Positions 25,224 through 33,885 of a DNA stretch of 64,000 nt are shown one piece after another (position 1 is the first letter of the stretch; each line of letters starts with the position of its first letter). Made by a program: the position numbers and the translations under genes. The DNA comes from Mesorhizobium sp. AR07 (GTDB taxonomy: Bacteria; Pseudomonadota; Alphaproteobacteria; Rhizobiales; Rhizobiaceae), in assembly GCF_024746815.1 (NCBI RefSeq), contig NZ_CP080525.1, forward strand, positions 806,001 to 870,000, given 5' to 3'. A model generated the notes under the pieces. That model was not told where the DNA came from. It saw nothing but the letters and a program-made list of their open reading frames with translations, and made no database searches.

Positions 25224-25832
25224 GTGAGCGCCCTCGCAGCAATCCACGTCGCCAACAAGCATCTCTGTCTCGACGACGACGCTGCTCGCGACCTATACGA
25301 GCGGGTGACCGGCAAGCGCAGCCTGCGCCAGATGAACGACAGGGAACATCAGCGCATCATCGAAGAGCAGCGCCGGCAGGGTTTCAAGCCCGCTGAAAAG
25401 GGCCTTCAAGGGCCGTTCGCCAAGAAGCTCCAGGCGCTGTGGATTGCCGCCTGGAACCTTGGCATCGTCCGCGACCGCACCGATGCCGCGATGCTGTCCT
25501 TCGTCAAGCGGCAGACCAGCATCGAGCACACTCGCTTTCTCCTGGACGCCGATGATGCCGCCAAGGCTATCGACGCGCTCAAGGCATGGATGACGCGGGA
25601 GGCCGGCGTCGACTGGAGCCAAAGCGTTGCCACCGCCGATTGGCTTCGGCCTGCCGGTGCAAAAATTGCACTCGCCCAATGGCAGGTTCTTTCGGTTTTC
25701 AAGGCGGTCGACCCGAAAGGCCTCCGGCAGTTCGTTTGGGACAACGCCAAGCCGCTCGACCAGATGACCGACCGCGACTGGCCAGCCGTGATGAACACCC
25801 TCGGCGACATGGTCAGGAAGGCGAAAGCGTGA
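25224..25832 (+). CDS. gemA: GemA-like regulatory protein (DUF1018)
   Basis: 202 residues, GTG start. Family features: IHVANKHLCLDDDAARDLYERVTGKRSLRQM at the N-terminus, QGPFAKKLQALWIAAWNLGIV, and a repeated helical C-terminal segment. In Mu, GemA (gp16) modulates host gene expression and gyrase. It sits directly upstream of the Mor-like activator, as in Mu-like phages. Confidence 0.88.
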   Translation: MSALAAIHVANKHLCLDDDAARDLYERVTGKRSLRQMNDREHQRIIEEQRRQGFKPAEKGLQGPFAKKLQALWIAAWNLGIVRDRTDAAMLSFVKRQTSIEHTRFLLDADDAAKAIDALKAWMTREAGVDWSQSVATADWLRPAGAKIALAQWQVLSVFKAVDPKGLRQFVWDNAKPLDQMTDRDWPAVMNTLGDMVRKAKA

Positions 25833-26074
25833 GCGTGCGTCGTCGTCACACCGGCCGGGTCAAGATCGACTTCGCCAAGATCGAGGCCTTCGCGGCGTCC
25901 GAGCTGGCCAGCAATGCGCTCGCAGCGGCAAAGGACTGCGAGTGGACCCTGACCAAGCATTCCGCGCTCTACCGCTGCCGCAGCGGCCTCTACACGCTGT
26001 GCCTGATCTGGCGTGGGCCGAACCGCGAGACGCTCACCACCACCATGCGCGGCCTCAAGCTGGAGGTGGCGTGA
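25829..26074 (+). CDS. Small hypothetical phage protein
   Basis: 81 residues from a GTG start in a 4-base overlap with gemA. The N-terminus is basic (SVRRRHTGRVKIDF). Two Cys in CEWTLTKHSALYRCRSGLYTLC flank an aromatic-rich segment. No family recognised. Confidence 0.6.
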   Translation: MSVRRRHTGRVKIDFAKIEAFAASELASNALAAAKDCEWTLTKHSALYRCRSGLYTLCLIWRGPNRETLTTTMRGLKLEVA

Positions 26075-26466
26075 GCGACCACGATCCCGATCGCGCCTGG
26101 TTCTCGCCTCTGCTGAACAAGATCGCAGAGGTTGCCGGCGATCGGGCCGCGCTCATCCTAGGGCGCGACAAGGCTTGTGAGACGGTCTACATCCCGCGCC
26201 GGGTCGGGCCGAGCCATTGGTTGAGCAAGCTGGTCGGCGAGGAAGCCGCATCCGCCCTGGCCAGCGAGTTCGGCCCGACCAAGCTGGAAATCCCTCCGGC
26301 ACTCAACGGCCAGAAACGCAAGCGCCGGGCGGCGATTGCCCAAATGACCGACAAGGGTTATTCAATCAACAAGATCACGCGGACGCTCGGCGTCGCGCGG
26401 TCTACCGTCAAGGATCATCGCCGCCGCATGCGCCGCGATGACGACGATCAGGGCTCTCTGTTCTAG
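26071..26466 (+). CDS. Mor-family transcription activator
   Basis: 131 residues, GTG start in the overlap with the previous gene. It follows the Mor/C family plan: an N-terminal dimerisation region (WFSPLLNKIAEVAG), YIPRRVGPSHWLSKLVGEEAASALASEFG, then KLEIPPALNGQKRKRRAAIAQM and a C-terminal helix-turn-helix (SINKITRTLGVARSTVKDH). Mor turns on middle transcription in Mu. It ends just before the lysis and head genes, which it probably activates. Confidence 0.88.
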   Translation: MSDHDPDRAWFSPLLNKIAEVAGDRAALILGRDKACETVYIPRRVGPSHWLSKLVGEEAASALASEFGPTKLEIPPALNGQKRKRRAAIAQMTDKGYSINKITRTLGVARSTVKDHRRRMRRDDDDQGSLF

Positions 26467-26576
26467 CCCGTAGGGCGATTTCGCCCCCATGATCATTTCC
26501 CGCTGAAAGACCAGTGTCGGGCCTCAATCGGCCGGCGATTTTTGTCTCCGGCCTTTGTCGCACCCGGAGACCTTCG
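26467..26576 (+). promoter_or_regulatory. Probable middle/late promoter region
   Basis: A 110-base gap between the Mor-like gene and the lysis/head genes. It contains a 6-bp stem GGGCGA / TCGCCC (26473-26486) and a GGCCGG..CCGGCC inverted repeat (about 26530-26553). The position suits a Mor-activated promoter; no standard -35 box is visible, as expected for activator-dependent promoters. Confidence 0.4.
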
Positions 26577-27347
26577 ATGCAGTCGAACTTTGCAGCAGCA
26601 CTTGCCATCACTCTGGCATATGAGGGCGGCTACTCCACCATCAGGAGCGACCCCGGCAACTGGACCGGCGGCAAGGTCGGCAGCGGTATGCTGAAGGGCA
26701 CGAAATACGGCATCGCCGCCTCGGCGCATCCCGATCTCGACATCAAGAGCCTGACGCTCGCCGACGCCGGCAAGATTTACAAACCGCAATACTGGGACAA
26801 GGTGAGCGGCGATCGCCTGGCGTCGGGCGTCGACCTGGTCACCTGGGACTATGCCGTGAACTCCGGCCCGTCCCGCGCCTGGTCGGTGCTGCTGGCCTCG
26901 ATCGGCGGCTCCGATGTCCAGACGGTCCAAAGGGTCTGCGCGAAACGGCTAGGCTTCCTGCAATCGCTGGCGATCTGGAAGACGTTCAAGGGCGGCTGGT
27001 CATCCCGAGTCGCGTCCGTGGAGGCGAAAGGCGTTGCCTGGGCGCTCGCTGCCCTCAGGGGGCCAGCAGCGGTGAAGGCTGGGCTGATCGACGAACAGGC
27101 GGCTGCGAAGAAAGCCGCGACCAAGAACACCGCCGCCGCCAGCACGACAGGTGCGGCAACGACTGTCGGCGGCGGCGATGCCGCGCTGAACCCGCAGCAT
27201 GCCGACCAGCTTGCGGGTTGGGTGCTTGGCGGGCTCCTTGGCGTCGCCGCGATCGTCGTCGTGTTTCTCATCGTGCGAGCCATCATCCACAAGCAGCGCG
27301 CCGACGCTTACGCGGCCGAGGCGGCAGCCGTCGTGACGGGAGCGTAA
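26577..27347 (+). CDS. GH108 endolysin with C-terminal membrane anchor
   Basis: 256 residues. The N-terminal domain is a glycosyl hydrolase 108 N-acetylmuramidase: the catalytic Glu16 in YEGGYS, GTKYGIAAS, PQYWDKV and DYAVNSGPSRA. An Ala/Thr-rich linker (about 180-215) leads to one membrane helix (VLGGLLGVAAIVVVFLIVRAII). The membrane segment at the C-terminus is unusual for a phage endolysin and may keep it inactive at the membrane until the holin acts. ATG 26577 follows GGAGA. Confidence 0.87.
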   Translation: MQSNFAAALAITLAYEGGYSTIRSDPGNWTGGKVGSGMLKGTKYGIAASAHPDLDIKSLTLADAGKIYKPQYWDKVSGDRLASGVDLVTWDYAVNSGPSRAWSVLLASIGGSDVQTVQRVCAKRLGFLQSLAIWKTFKGGWSSRVASVEAKGVAWALAALRGPAAVKAGLIDEQAAAKKAATKNTAAASTTGAATTVGGGDAALNPQHADQLAGWVLGGLLGVAAIVVVFLIVRAIIHKQRADAYAAEAAAVVTGA

Positions 27348-27348
27348 A

Positions 27349-27876
27349 ATGGAGGCCGTTGTCGCAAGCGTTCTGCTCGATGTCGCCGCCAAGGTCGGCG
27401 CGCCACTGGTCAAGGGATTGCTGGAGAAGATCGGGCTCGGCGGTGCGGCCGGCGAGATCGCCGGCACCGTCATCGACAGCGTGGCCGAAAAGCTCGGTGT
27501 CGCGCCCAGCGAGATCCCGAACCAGCCTACCGGCGCAGTGGAGGCGGCGGTCAAAGCGACAGAGGCCGAAACGCCGGACCTGGTCATGGCCTGGGCAAGG
27601 CAGCAGGAGCTTTCCAATCAGCTCCAGCTGGCCGAGATGAACAAGGCGGGGGAGCCGACCTGGACGTGGGCGTGGCGGCCGGCCTGGATGTGGTTCCTCG
27701 GCTTCCTGTTCCTGTTCCGCCTGGTGCTGGTCCCGATCGCCGATGCCGCCCTCGGTTCGAATGTCGCCGCCACCGTCGACCTCGGCACCATGATGACGCT
27801 GACCACCTGGTTCATGGCGCTCTACATGGGCGGCCACACGGTCAAGGACGCTATCACGAAGTGGGCGGGCAAGTGA
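27349..27876 (+). CDS. Holin, 3TM type
   Basis: 175 residues. The N-terminal half is a soluble helical region (LLEKIGLGGAAGEIAGTVID). The C-terminal half carries TWAWRPAWMWFLGFLFLFRLVLVP and a second hydrophobic run (MMTLTTWFMALYMGGHTVKD), the pattern of the 3TM holin family seen in alphaproteobacterial phages and gene-transfer agents. It follows the endolysin after one base. It should permeabilise the inner membrane at lysis. Confidence 0.85.
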   Translation: MEAVVASVLLDVAAKVGAPLVKGLLEKIGLGGAAGEIAGTVIDSVAEKLGVAPSEIPNQPTGAVEAAVKATEAETPDLVMAWARQQELSNQLQLAEMNKAGEPTWTWAWRPAWMWFLGFLFLFRLVLVPIADAALGSNVAATVDLGTMMTLTTWFMALYMGGHTVKDAITKWAGK

Positions 27877-28106
27877 GCGTCTCCAACCGCGCCTTCGAAC
27901 TCGCCGATCGCCGCGCCGAGGAAGAGCGCGCTGCCGGCATCCGGCGCGTCCAGCAGGCGATCCGCTCGGCGATCGAAGTCACAGTCTCGCCGTTCTGCGA
28001 CTGCGGCGAACCCATCCCCGACGCCCGCCGCCAGGCTGTGCCGAACGCCATCCGGTGCATCGACTGCGAAACCTTCGTCGAACGACAGAACCGGAGAAGT
28101 GCCTGA
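27873..28106 (+). CDS. TraR/DksA-type C4 zinc-finger protein
   Basis: 77 residues, GTG start in a 4-base overlap with the holin gene. CDCGEPIPDARRQAVPNAIRCIDCE contains four Cys in the TraR/DksA C4 zinc-finger spacing. Short TraR-like proteins bind the RNA-polymerase secondary channel and mimic DksA with ppGpp. The N-terminal helix (residues 8-35) is of the right length for the coiled-coil arm. It sits in the Mu-like late operon, as in many Mu-like phages. Confidence 0.82.
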   Translation: MSVSNRAFELADRRAEEERAAGIRRVQQAIRSAIEVTVSPFCDCGEPIPDARRQAVPNAIRCIDCETFVERQNRRSA

Positions 28107-28477
28107 TGGATTTGAACCTGCTCATGCCTTGGCTCGGCGCTGCGGCGTTGATCCTATCGCTCGGCAACACGGTCAACGGCTTCTTCACGTCAGGTGCCAA
28201 GCAGACCGCCAAGGATCTGACCACGACAAAAAACGATCTGGTGGGGCTGATCTCGACGCTCACCAAACTTGTCGAGGATCAGGATCGCAGGTTGCAGGCC
28301 GTCGAGATCGAGATGAAGCATCTGCCCGACGCAAAATCCTTCATGGAACTTCGACTGTCGATCTCCGACATGGCCGGAAAAATGGGCCGGCTGGAAGAGA
28401 GCCAGCTGGGCGTGTCCCGGACAGTGCGACGCGTGGAAAACTTCCTGATGAAGCAAGGGGCGAGTGAAGAGGAATGA
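28106..28477 (+). CDS. DUF2730 family phage protein (possible spanin or holin component)
   Basis: 123 residues. The N-terminus has one membrane helix (LMPWLGAAALILSLGNTV), then a long coiled coil (TAKDLTTTKNDLVGLISTLTKLVEDQDRRLQAVEIEMKHL). It overlaps the zinc-finger gene by one base. DUF2730 proteins accompany the lysis genes of Mu-like phages. A membrane-anchored coiled coil is compatible with a spanin-like role; this is inference. Confidence 0.75.
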   Translation: MDLNLLMPWLGAAALILSLGNTVNGFFTSGAKQTAKDLTTTKNDLVGLISTLTKLVEDQDRRLQAVEIEMKHLPDAKSFMELRLSISDMAGKMGRLEESQLGVSRTVRRVENFLMKQGASEEE

Positions 28478-28776
28478 GCGGCACTTTCGATGACTACCTG
28501 ACTGCTGACGCGCGCCTGGTCATCTTGCGCGAGCTGAACCAGCAGACGGACGGCCGTCTCAATGAGGTGATGCTGACGAAGGCACTCGACGGCTTCGGTC
28601 ACAACCGCTCGCGCGAGTGGGTCCGCACCCAGTTGCGCAAGCTCGCCGAGCTGGGCGCGGTCAGAGTGACGGAGGTCGGCACCGTCATGGTCGCGGCCGT
28701 CACCCGCAGCGGCGTCGACCACGTTGAACGGCGGTCGATCATCGAGGGCGTGGCGCGTCCCTCGCCGGAGGCCTGA
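28474..28776 (+). CDS. Mu gp26-like protein (VpaChn25_0724 family)
   Basis: 100 residues. Matches a small Mu-like late protein family: MSGTFDDYLTADARLVILREL at the start, then a winged-helix-like segment (LGHNRSREWVRTQLRKLAELGAVRV) and a C-terminal GVARPSPEA. Always found next to the small terminase gene. The exact role is unknown. Confidence 0.8.
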   Translation: MSGTFDDYLTADARLVILRELNQQTDGRLNEVMLTKALDGFGHNRSREWVRTQLRKLAELGAVRVTEVGTVMVAAVTRSGVDHVERRSIIEGVARPSPEA

Positions 28777-28777
28777 T

Positions 28778-29371
28778 ATGGCGCGCAAAGGCCGTGGACA
28801 ACTTTCACTAATCGAGCGTCTGCCCGAAGAGTGCGGCCCGATCATCAGTTGGGCCGCTACCGCCCTGCAGGACCGCGACCGCACCCAGACCGAGATCTAC
28901 GAAGAATTCTTCCTGAAGATGCAGGCCTTGCAGGCCGAGCACAAAGGCGAGCTGGAATTCGTCATCCCGTCCTTCTCGGCGTTCAACCGCTATTCGATCA
29001 AGCTGGCGATGATGACGCGCCGGCTGGAGGACACCCGCGAGATCGCCGCCACCATCTCCAAGCGGTTCGACGCGCAAAGCTCCGATGATCTCACCCTGAT
29101 CGCGGCCGAGGCAATCAAGACGCTGGTGTTCGAGCTGCTGACCGATGCCGGCGAAAGCGGGCTGGCGCCGATCGGCGCCATGCAGCTTGCCACGGCACTG
29201 AAGATGGCCACGCAGGCGCAGAGCGTTTCCAGCGATCGCCGGACCAAGGTGGCGAAGGAATTCAAGGCCGATGTCGAGAAGGCCGTCGACACCGTGGCCA
29301 AGGCCAAGGGCATGTCGGCGGATACCGCCGAGGCGATCAAGGCGCAGATCCTCGGCGTGAAGGCCTCCTGA
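28778..29371 (+). CDS. Small terminase subunit (DUF3486, Mu gp27-like)
   Basis: 197 residues of the DUF3486 family. RKGRGQLSLIERLPEECGPIISW at the N-terminus, LQDRDRTQTEIYEEFFLKM, and a long Ala-rich helical C-terminus. It recognises phage DNA for packaging with the large subunit. Start ATG 28778 follows the previous stop by one base. Confidence 0.87.
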   Translation: MARKGRGQLSLIERLPEECGPIISWAATALQDRDRTQTEIYEEFFLKMQALQAEHKGELEFVIPSFSAFNRYSIKLAMMTRRLEDTREIAATISKRFDAQSSDDLTLIAAEAIKTLVFELLTDAGESGLAPIGAMQLATALKMATQAQSVSSDRRTKVAKEFKADVEKAVDTVAKAKGMSADTAEAIKAQILGVKAS

Positions 29372-29372
29372 G

Positions 29373-31064
29373 ATGAGCGGTCCGATCCCACAAGAGGACT
29401 GGGTCAGGGTTCGCCGCGAAAGCGTGGCGAACCTCGACCATGTCATTGCCAGCGTCGGCCTGCCCAACGTGCTTCTCGGCTATCAGGGGCGCACTGTCTC
29501 GCTTCTCGAAAGCACGGCCGTCCGCGTGCTGTTCATCGAGAAGAGCCGGCGCATCGGCGAGACCTGGGCGCTGGCCTCTTATGCCGTGCTGCGCGCCGGC
29601 CGCGCCAAGGATGCGGGCGGCATGGACGCCATGTACATCTCCTATTCGCAGGAGATGACGCGGGAATTCATCGACGCTTGTGCCATGTGGGCGCGGGCCT
29701 TTGCCCAGGCTGCCGTTGCCCAGGAAGAATTCCTGTTCGACGACACCGATCCTGCCCATCCGGAAGAGACCCGGCAGATCAAGGCGTTCCGCATCCAGTT
29801 CGCGTCCGGCTTCGAGATCCTGGCCTTGTCGTCAGCGCCGCGCACCCTTCGCGGCAAGCAGGGCCTGGTCATCATCGACGAGGCGGCGTTCGTCGACAGC
29901 CTGAAGGAACTGCTGAAGGCGGCGCTGGCCAACCTGATGTGGGGCGGCCAGGTCGTGGTCTGCTCGACCCATAACGGCTCCGACAACGAATTCAACGTCC
30001 AGGTCCAGGACATCCTCGGCGGTCGATCGAAGTACAGCCACCTCAAGATCGATTTCGACCAGGCGCTGCTGGAGGGCCTTTACGAGCGCATCTGTCTGGT
30101 CACTGGCCGCGAGTGGTCGCCCGAGGCCGAAGCGGAGTGGCGCCAGGGGATCATAGATTTCTACGGCGACGGCGCCGACGAGGAGCTTTTCTGCGTTCCG
30201 TCCATGGGCTCCGGCGCGTGGCTGACGACGCCGCTGATCGAAGCGCGCATGACGCTGACGCCGGAAGAGGCCCCGGTCATCCGCATCGATCTGCCGCTCG
30301 ACTTCCTGCAACGGCCCGAGCTGGAGCGCCGTCATCTGATGGCGCCGCATCTGGACGCCATCAAGGTGGCGCTCGACGGGTTGGACGAAAACCGCCAGCA
30401 CGCCTTCGGCTATGACCCGGCGCGCAAGGCCGACCCGGCGATCATGTCATTGCTGTCGATCGACAAAGTGCTGCGGCGCAAGGCAGCGCTAACCGTCGAG
30501 CTGCGCAACGTGCCTTTCCAGGAGCAGAAGGAAATCGCCACGCTGATGTTGCGTACGGCGCCGCGCCTCTGCGGTGCGGCGATCGACGCGACCGGCCTCG
30601 GCATGAACCTTTCCGAGGATCTCGGTCGCCTCTTCGGCCTGCATACCGAGCAGACGCCGGGCGGCCTGGTCTGGCAGATCACCCTTAGCCAGAACTGGTA
30701 CAACGAGAATTTCCCGCCGCTTAAAACCGCCTTTGAAGACGACAACATCGCGCTGACCAGGGACGCCGAGCATGCGGTGGATCTCCGCCTGGTCAAGGTG
30801 ATCAGGGGCATCCCATCAATTCCGCCGGAGCGCGTCGGCACAGCCGGAGCGAAGCGGCACGGCGACTTCGCGGTTGCCCTGGTGCTCGCCTACTTCGCTA
30901 GCCGCATGCAGTGGCACGAATACGACTATGTGCGGGCGCCGATCGCCAAGAGCCGGTTCGAAGAGCGCGCCCAGGGCGGAGGCGACGGCTGGCGCGATCG
31001 GCCTGACCAGAAATCAGGCGGCTTTCGTCTCGCATCGCTTCGCCGCAGCTCAGGGATCTTCTGA
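29373..31064 (+). CDS. Terminase large subunit (Mu gp28-like)
   Basis: 563 residues. The ATPase has a Walker A variant EKSRRIGETW (56-65) and Walker B LVIIDEAAF (about 164-172). The C-terminal nuclease domain carries acidic residues, including FGYDPARKADPA (near 348) and AAIDATGLG (near 405), as in RNase H-like terminase nucleases. It translocates phage DNA into the prohead; in Mu-like phages packaging begins from the left end and continues into host DNA. Confidence 0.9.
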   Translation: MSGPIPQEDWVRVRRESVANLDHVIASVGLPNVLLGYQGRTVSLLESTAVRVLFIEKSRRIGETWALASYAVLRAGRAKDAGGMDAMYISYSQEMTREFIDACAMWARAFAQAAVAQEEFLFDDTDPAHPEETRQIKAFRIQFASGFEILALSSAPRTLRGKQGLVIIDEAAFVDSLKELLKAALANLMWGGQVVVCSTHNGSDNEFNVQVQDILGGRSKYSHLKIDFDQALLEGLYERICLVTGREWSPEAEAEWRQGIIDFYGDGADEELFCVPSMGSGAWLTTPLIEARMTLTPEEAPVIRIDLPLDFLQRPELERRHLMAPHLDAIKVALDGLDENRQHAFGYDPARKADPAIMSLLSIDKVLRRKAALTVELRNVPFQEQKEIATLMLRTAPRLCGAAIDATGLGMNLSEDLGRLFGLHTEQTPGGLVWQITLSQNWYNENFPPLKTAFEDDNIALTRDAEHAVDLRLVKVIRGIPSIPPERVGTAGAKRHGDFAVALVLAYFASRMQWHEYDYVRAPIAKSRFEERAQGGGDGWRDRPDQKSGGFRLASLRRSSGIF

Positions 31065-32620
31065 TGGCAATGACCTGGTACGATGCCTTCGGCCGCAGGG
31101 TCGACCTCACAGCTCTGAAAGAGGAGCAGGCCGCGCCCGTCGTTGGCAGCGTGCGCCGGCATGACGCGCTGCACCCGGCCGCCGGCCTCACGCCAGGGCG
31201 GCTTGCCCAGATCCTGCGTGACTCGATCGACGGCGACCCTGAGAACTATCTCGCCCTGGCCGAGGACATGGAAGAGCGCGACCCGCATTACGGTTCGGTT
31301 CTTTCCACTCGCAAGAGCCAGGTGGCGGGCCTCGACATCACGGTCGAAGCAGCCGGCGACGACACGAAGAGCATCGAGATCGCCGACATGGTGCGCGAAT
31401 ATGTCGGCCGCGACGAATTCGAGATCGAGCTACGCGACATCCTCGACGCGACCGGAAAGGGCTTCTCCTGCACTGAAATCGTCTGGGACACCTCGGAGAG
31501 CCAGTGGCGGCCCAAGCGGCTTGCCTGGCGAGATCCGCGCTGGTTCCTCTTCGATCGGGTCGATGGCGAGACGCCGCTGCTGCGCAACGGCGGCACCAAT
31601 GACCCTTTGAAGCCGTTCGGCTGGATCTTCCATTCCTTCAAGGCCAAGTCCGGACTGCCCATTCGCGGCGGCCTGGCGCGTGGTGTGGCCTGGCAGTTTC
31701 TGTTCAAGAGCTTCACGGCCAAGGATTGGGCGATCTTCTGCGAGGCCTATGGCCAGCCGCTGCGGCTTGGCAAATACGATGCCGGCGCCAGCGAGGCGGA
31801 CAAGGAAAAGCTGCTTGAGGCGGTGACCAACATCGGCACCGACTATTCGGCGATCGTGCCGGTGTCGATGGCGATCGAATTCATCAAAGCGGATATCGCC
31901 GGCAGCCACGAACTTTACGAAAAGCGCGCCGACTGGCTCGACCGTCAGGTTTCCAAGCTGGTCCTCGGCCAGACATCGACCACGGACGCCCAGAAGGGCA
32001 GCTACGCGGTCGGCAAAGTGCATGACGGCGTGCGGGACGATATCGAGAAGGCTGATGCCAAGGCGCTTTCCGCCACGCTCAACCGGGACTTTACCCGCCC
32101 CTTTGTCGATCTCAATCATGGGCCGCAAACGAAGTACCCAAAGATCCGTATCGGCCGGCCGGACGAAGTTGACGTCGAAGCGCTGGTCAAGAACGTCACC
32201 GCCCTGGTGCCGCTCGGCCTACCCGTCAGCAAGAAAACCATGCTCGACAAGATCGGCCTTCCCGAGCCCAAGGCAGGCGAGGAGCTGCTGGTCGCGGCAA
32301 AGGTAGCCGCGCCGGTCGATCCAAATGCCAACCCCGCGCAACTGCCGCCGAAGTCAGGGGTGGCCGTCAATTCGGTTGGCGGTGTGAAGCGCGACGCGAT
32401 CGAGCGCGCGGCCGCCGAGATGATGGGCGACTGGATGCCGTTGGTCTCGCCGATCGTCGCCGGCCTCGAAGCCGAGATCGCCGCTGCCTCTTCCGTCGAG
32501 GACGTGAAAGCGCTGCTGGCGAAGCGCTTCGAAGGCCTCGACGCGGCGGCGATGACGGAGCTGCTGGCGAACTCGGCTTTTGTTGCTCGCCTTGCGGGCG
32601 TGGTTGACGATCAGCTCTGA
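31064..32620 (+). CDS. Portal protein (DUF935, Mu gp29-like)
   Basis: 518 residues, TGATG overlap with the terminase gene. DUF935 features: LTPGRLAQILRDSIDGDPENYLALAEDMEERDPHYGSVLSTRKSQVAGL, then GLPIRGGLARGVAW and the FCEAYGQPLRLGKYD segment. The portal is the ring at the capsid vertex where DNA enters and leaves. The last 150 residues are Ala/Val-rich and helical. Confidence 0.9.
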   Translation: MAMTWYDAFGRRVDLTALKEEQAAPVVGSVRRHDALHPAAGLTPGRLAQILRDSIDGDPENYLALAEDMEERDPHYGSVLSTRKSQVAGLDITVEAAGDDTKSIEIADMVREYVGRDEFEIELRDILDATGKGFSCTEIVWDTSESQWRPKRLAWRDPRWFLFDRVDGETPLLRNGGTNDPLKPFGWIFHSFKAKSGLPIRGGLARGVAWQFLFKSFTAKDWAIFCEAYGQPLRLGKYDAGASEADKEKLLEAVTNIGTDYSAIVPVSMAIEFIKADIAGSHELYEKRADWLDRQVSKLVLGQTSTTDAQKGSYAVGKVHDGVRDDIEKADAKALSATLNRDFTRPFVDLNHGPQTKYPKIRIGRPDEVDVEALVKNVTALVPLGLPVSKKTMLDKIGLPEPKAGEELLVAAKVAAPVDPNANPAQLPPKSGVAVNSVGGVKRDAIERAAAEMMGDWMPLVSPIVAGLEAEIAAASSVEDVKALLAKRFEGLDAAAMTELLANSAFVARLAGVVDDQL

Positions 32621-32635
32621 TAGGGGAAAATTTCG

Positions 32636-32788
32636 ATGACGTATCTCTTCCTGTTTTTCGCTTTCGGCGCGCTGGCCGGCATCCTCCACAATTCGTTGCG
32701 CCGCAACGGGCATGGCATGGCCTGCAGTGCCGTCATGCTGGTCATCTGGATAGCCGCCGCTCTCTGGTGGTCGGGCCGGATCGGCTGA
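32636..32788 (+). CDS. Small two-helix membrane protein
   Basis: 50 residues: MTYLFLFFAFGALAGIL, a short charged turn (RRNGHG) and MLVIWIAAALWW, i.e. two membrane helices. TAGGGG lies 10 bases before the ATG. It fills the gap between portal and gpF genes. It may be a second lysis membrane protein. Unknown family. Confidence 0.5.
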   Translation: MTYLFLFFAFGALAGILHNSLRRNGHGMACSAVMLVIWIAAALWWSGRIG

Positions 32789-32791
32789 AGC

Positions 32792-33592
32792 GTGGATGCC
32801 ATTCTAACGCCGCTGCCGCCGCGCGACGCGATCGCCGCGCTGTTCGCGCGCGGCCAGCGGCTCGACCCGGAATTCTCCTGGCTGGACACCTGGCAGGACG
32901 TGCATGCCCGCAGCTTCACGGTGGCGAAGTCGGCCGGCTTCGACATCCTGGACGATATCTACAAGGGTCTGCTGAAGGCACTTTCCGAGGGCAAGACCTT
33001 CCGCCAGTTCGCGGCCGAGCTGACGCCGCTGCTCCAGGACAAGGGTTGGTGGGGACAGCAGCCGGCCTTCGACCCGCTGACCGGAGAGACGCGCTGGTCG
33101 CAGCTCGGCAGCACCAGGCGGCTGACCACGATCTTCGACGTCAACATGCGCGTGAGCTACGCCGCCGGCCACTGGTCGACCTTCGAACGCAACAAGGCTG
33201 CGCGGCCGTTTCTTCGCTATGTCCATCTGGAGGGCCAGGAACATTCGCGCCCGCTTCATGCCCTCTGGCATAACACCGTGTTGCTGGTCGACCATCCCTG
33301 GTGGAACACCCATGCCTGCCCAAATGGCTGGAACTGCCATTGCACGCTGCAGAGCCTCAGCCAGCGCGATATCGATCGCCTCGTGCGCGAGGGCGAGGTG
33401 CTGAAATTCGAACCCGTGCCAGGCACGATGCGCAAGTTCGTCAACAACCGAACCGGCGAGGTCACAACCGTGCCTGACGGCATCGATCCGGGCTGGGCTT
33501 ACAACCCTGGCAAGGCCGGCTACCTCTCGGTCGTCGCGGACGATCTGGCGCGAAAGACCGGTGCCTCCGATTGGGTGCCGCGCCCGTCCTGA
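32792..33592 (+). CDS. Head morphogenesis protein (Mu gpF-like, SPP1 gp7 family)
   Basis: 266 residues, GTG start 3 bases after the previous stop. The gpF/minor head core is clear: TIFDVNMRVSYAAGHWSTFERN, RYVHLEGQEHSRPLHALWHNTVLLVDHPWW, then PNGWNCHCTLQSLS, the Cys-containing motif of the family. gpF is a minor capsid component, ejected with or retained near the portal. The N-terminal F domain is shorter than in Mu. Confidence 0.88.
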   Translation: MDAILTPLPPRDAIAALFARGQRLDPEFSWLDTWQDVHARSFTVAKSAGFDILDDIYKGLLKALSEGKTFRQFAAELTPLLQDKGWWGQQPAFDPLTGETRWSQLGSTRRLTTIFDVNMRVSYAAGHWSTFERNKAARPFLRYVHLEGQEHSRPLHALWHNTVLLVDHPWWNTHACPNGWNCHCTLQSLSQRDIDRLVREGEVLKFEPVPGTMRKFVNNRTGEVTTVPDGIDPGWAYNPGKAGYLSVVADDLARKTGASDWVPRPS

Positions 33593-33885
33593 CCGCCTCG
33601 CAGGATCGCCGCACAGGCGCGCAGCGACCCGTTGGCGCGGGGCGTTGGTGCCGGAAGCGGCGTTTCGCGCCCTAGACCCGTTCAAAACCGATTTTAAGGC
33701 CTATCCCTCCCGCATCGAGCCAATTTCGAAAACCGATTTTTGGCAGCCTTGCCGATCGGCCACCTCTCGGCTACCGTCGAAGCGCCTATTCGCCGCTTGA
33801 GCGCATCCCACAGTCGAAGCTCGCGGCGAGCACCCCAACAAACCATCGGATAGCGGACGGAGGGCGAATTCGGCCTCCCGACTTA
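33593..33885. other. Intergenic gap in the head operon with repeats
   Basis: 293 bases, the longest non-coding gap in the structural operon. Contains the AAAACCGATTTT repeat pair described separately. A 79-residue forward frame (33561-33800) crosses the gpF stop and looks like a shadow. It may hold an internal promoter for the protease/capsid genes. Confidence 0.5.
33684..33740 (+). repeat. Direct repeat pair AAAACCGATTTT
   Basis: Identical dodecamers at 33684-33695 and 33729-33740, 45 bases apart (about four helical turns). Each is itself a partial palindrome with AAAA/TTTT arms. The surroundings are also alike: TTC upstream and TTCG upstream of the two copies. This is a candidate regulator-binding pair. 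Confidence 0.6.
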
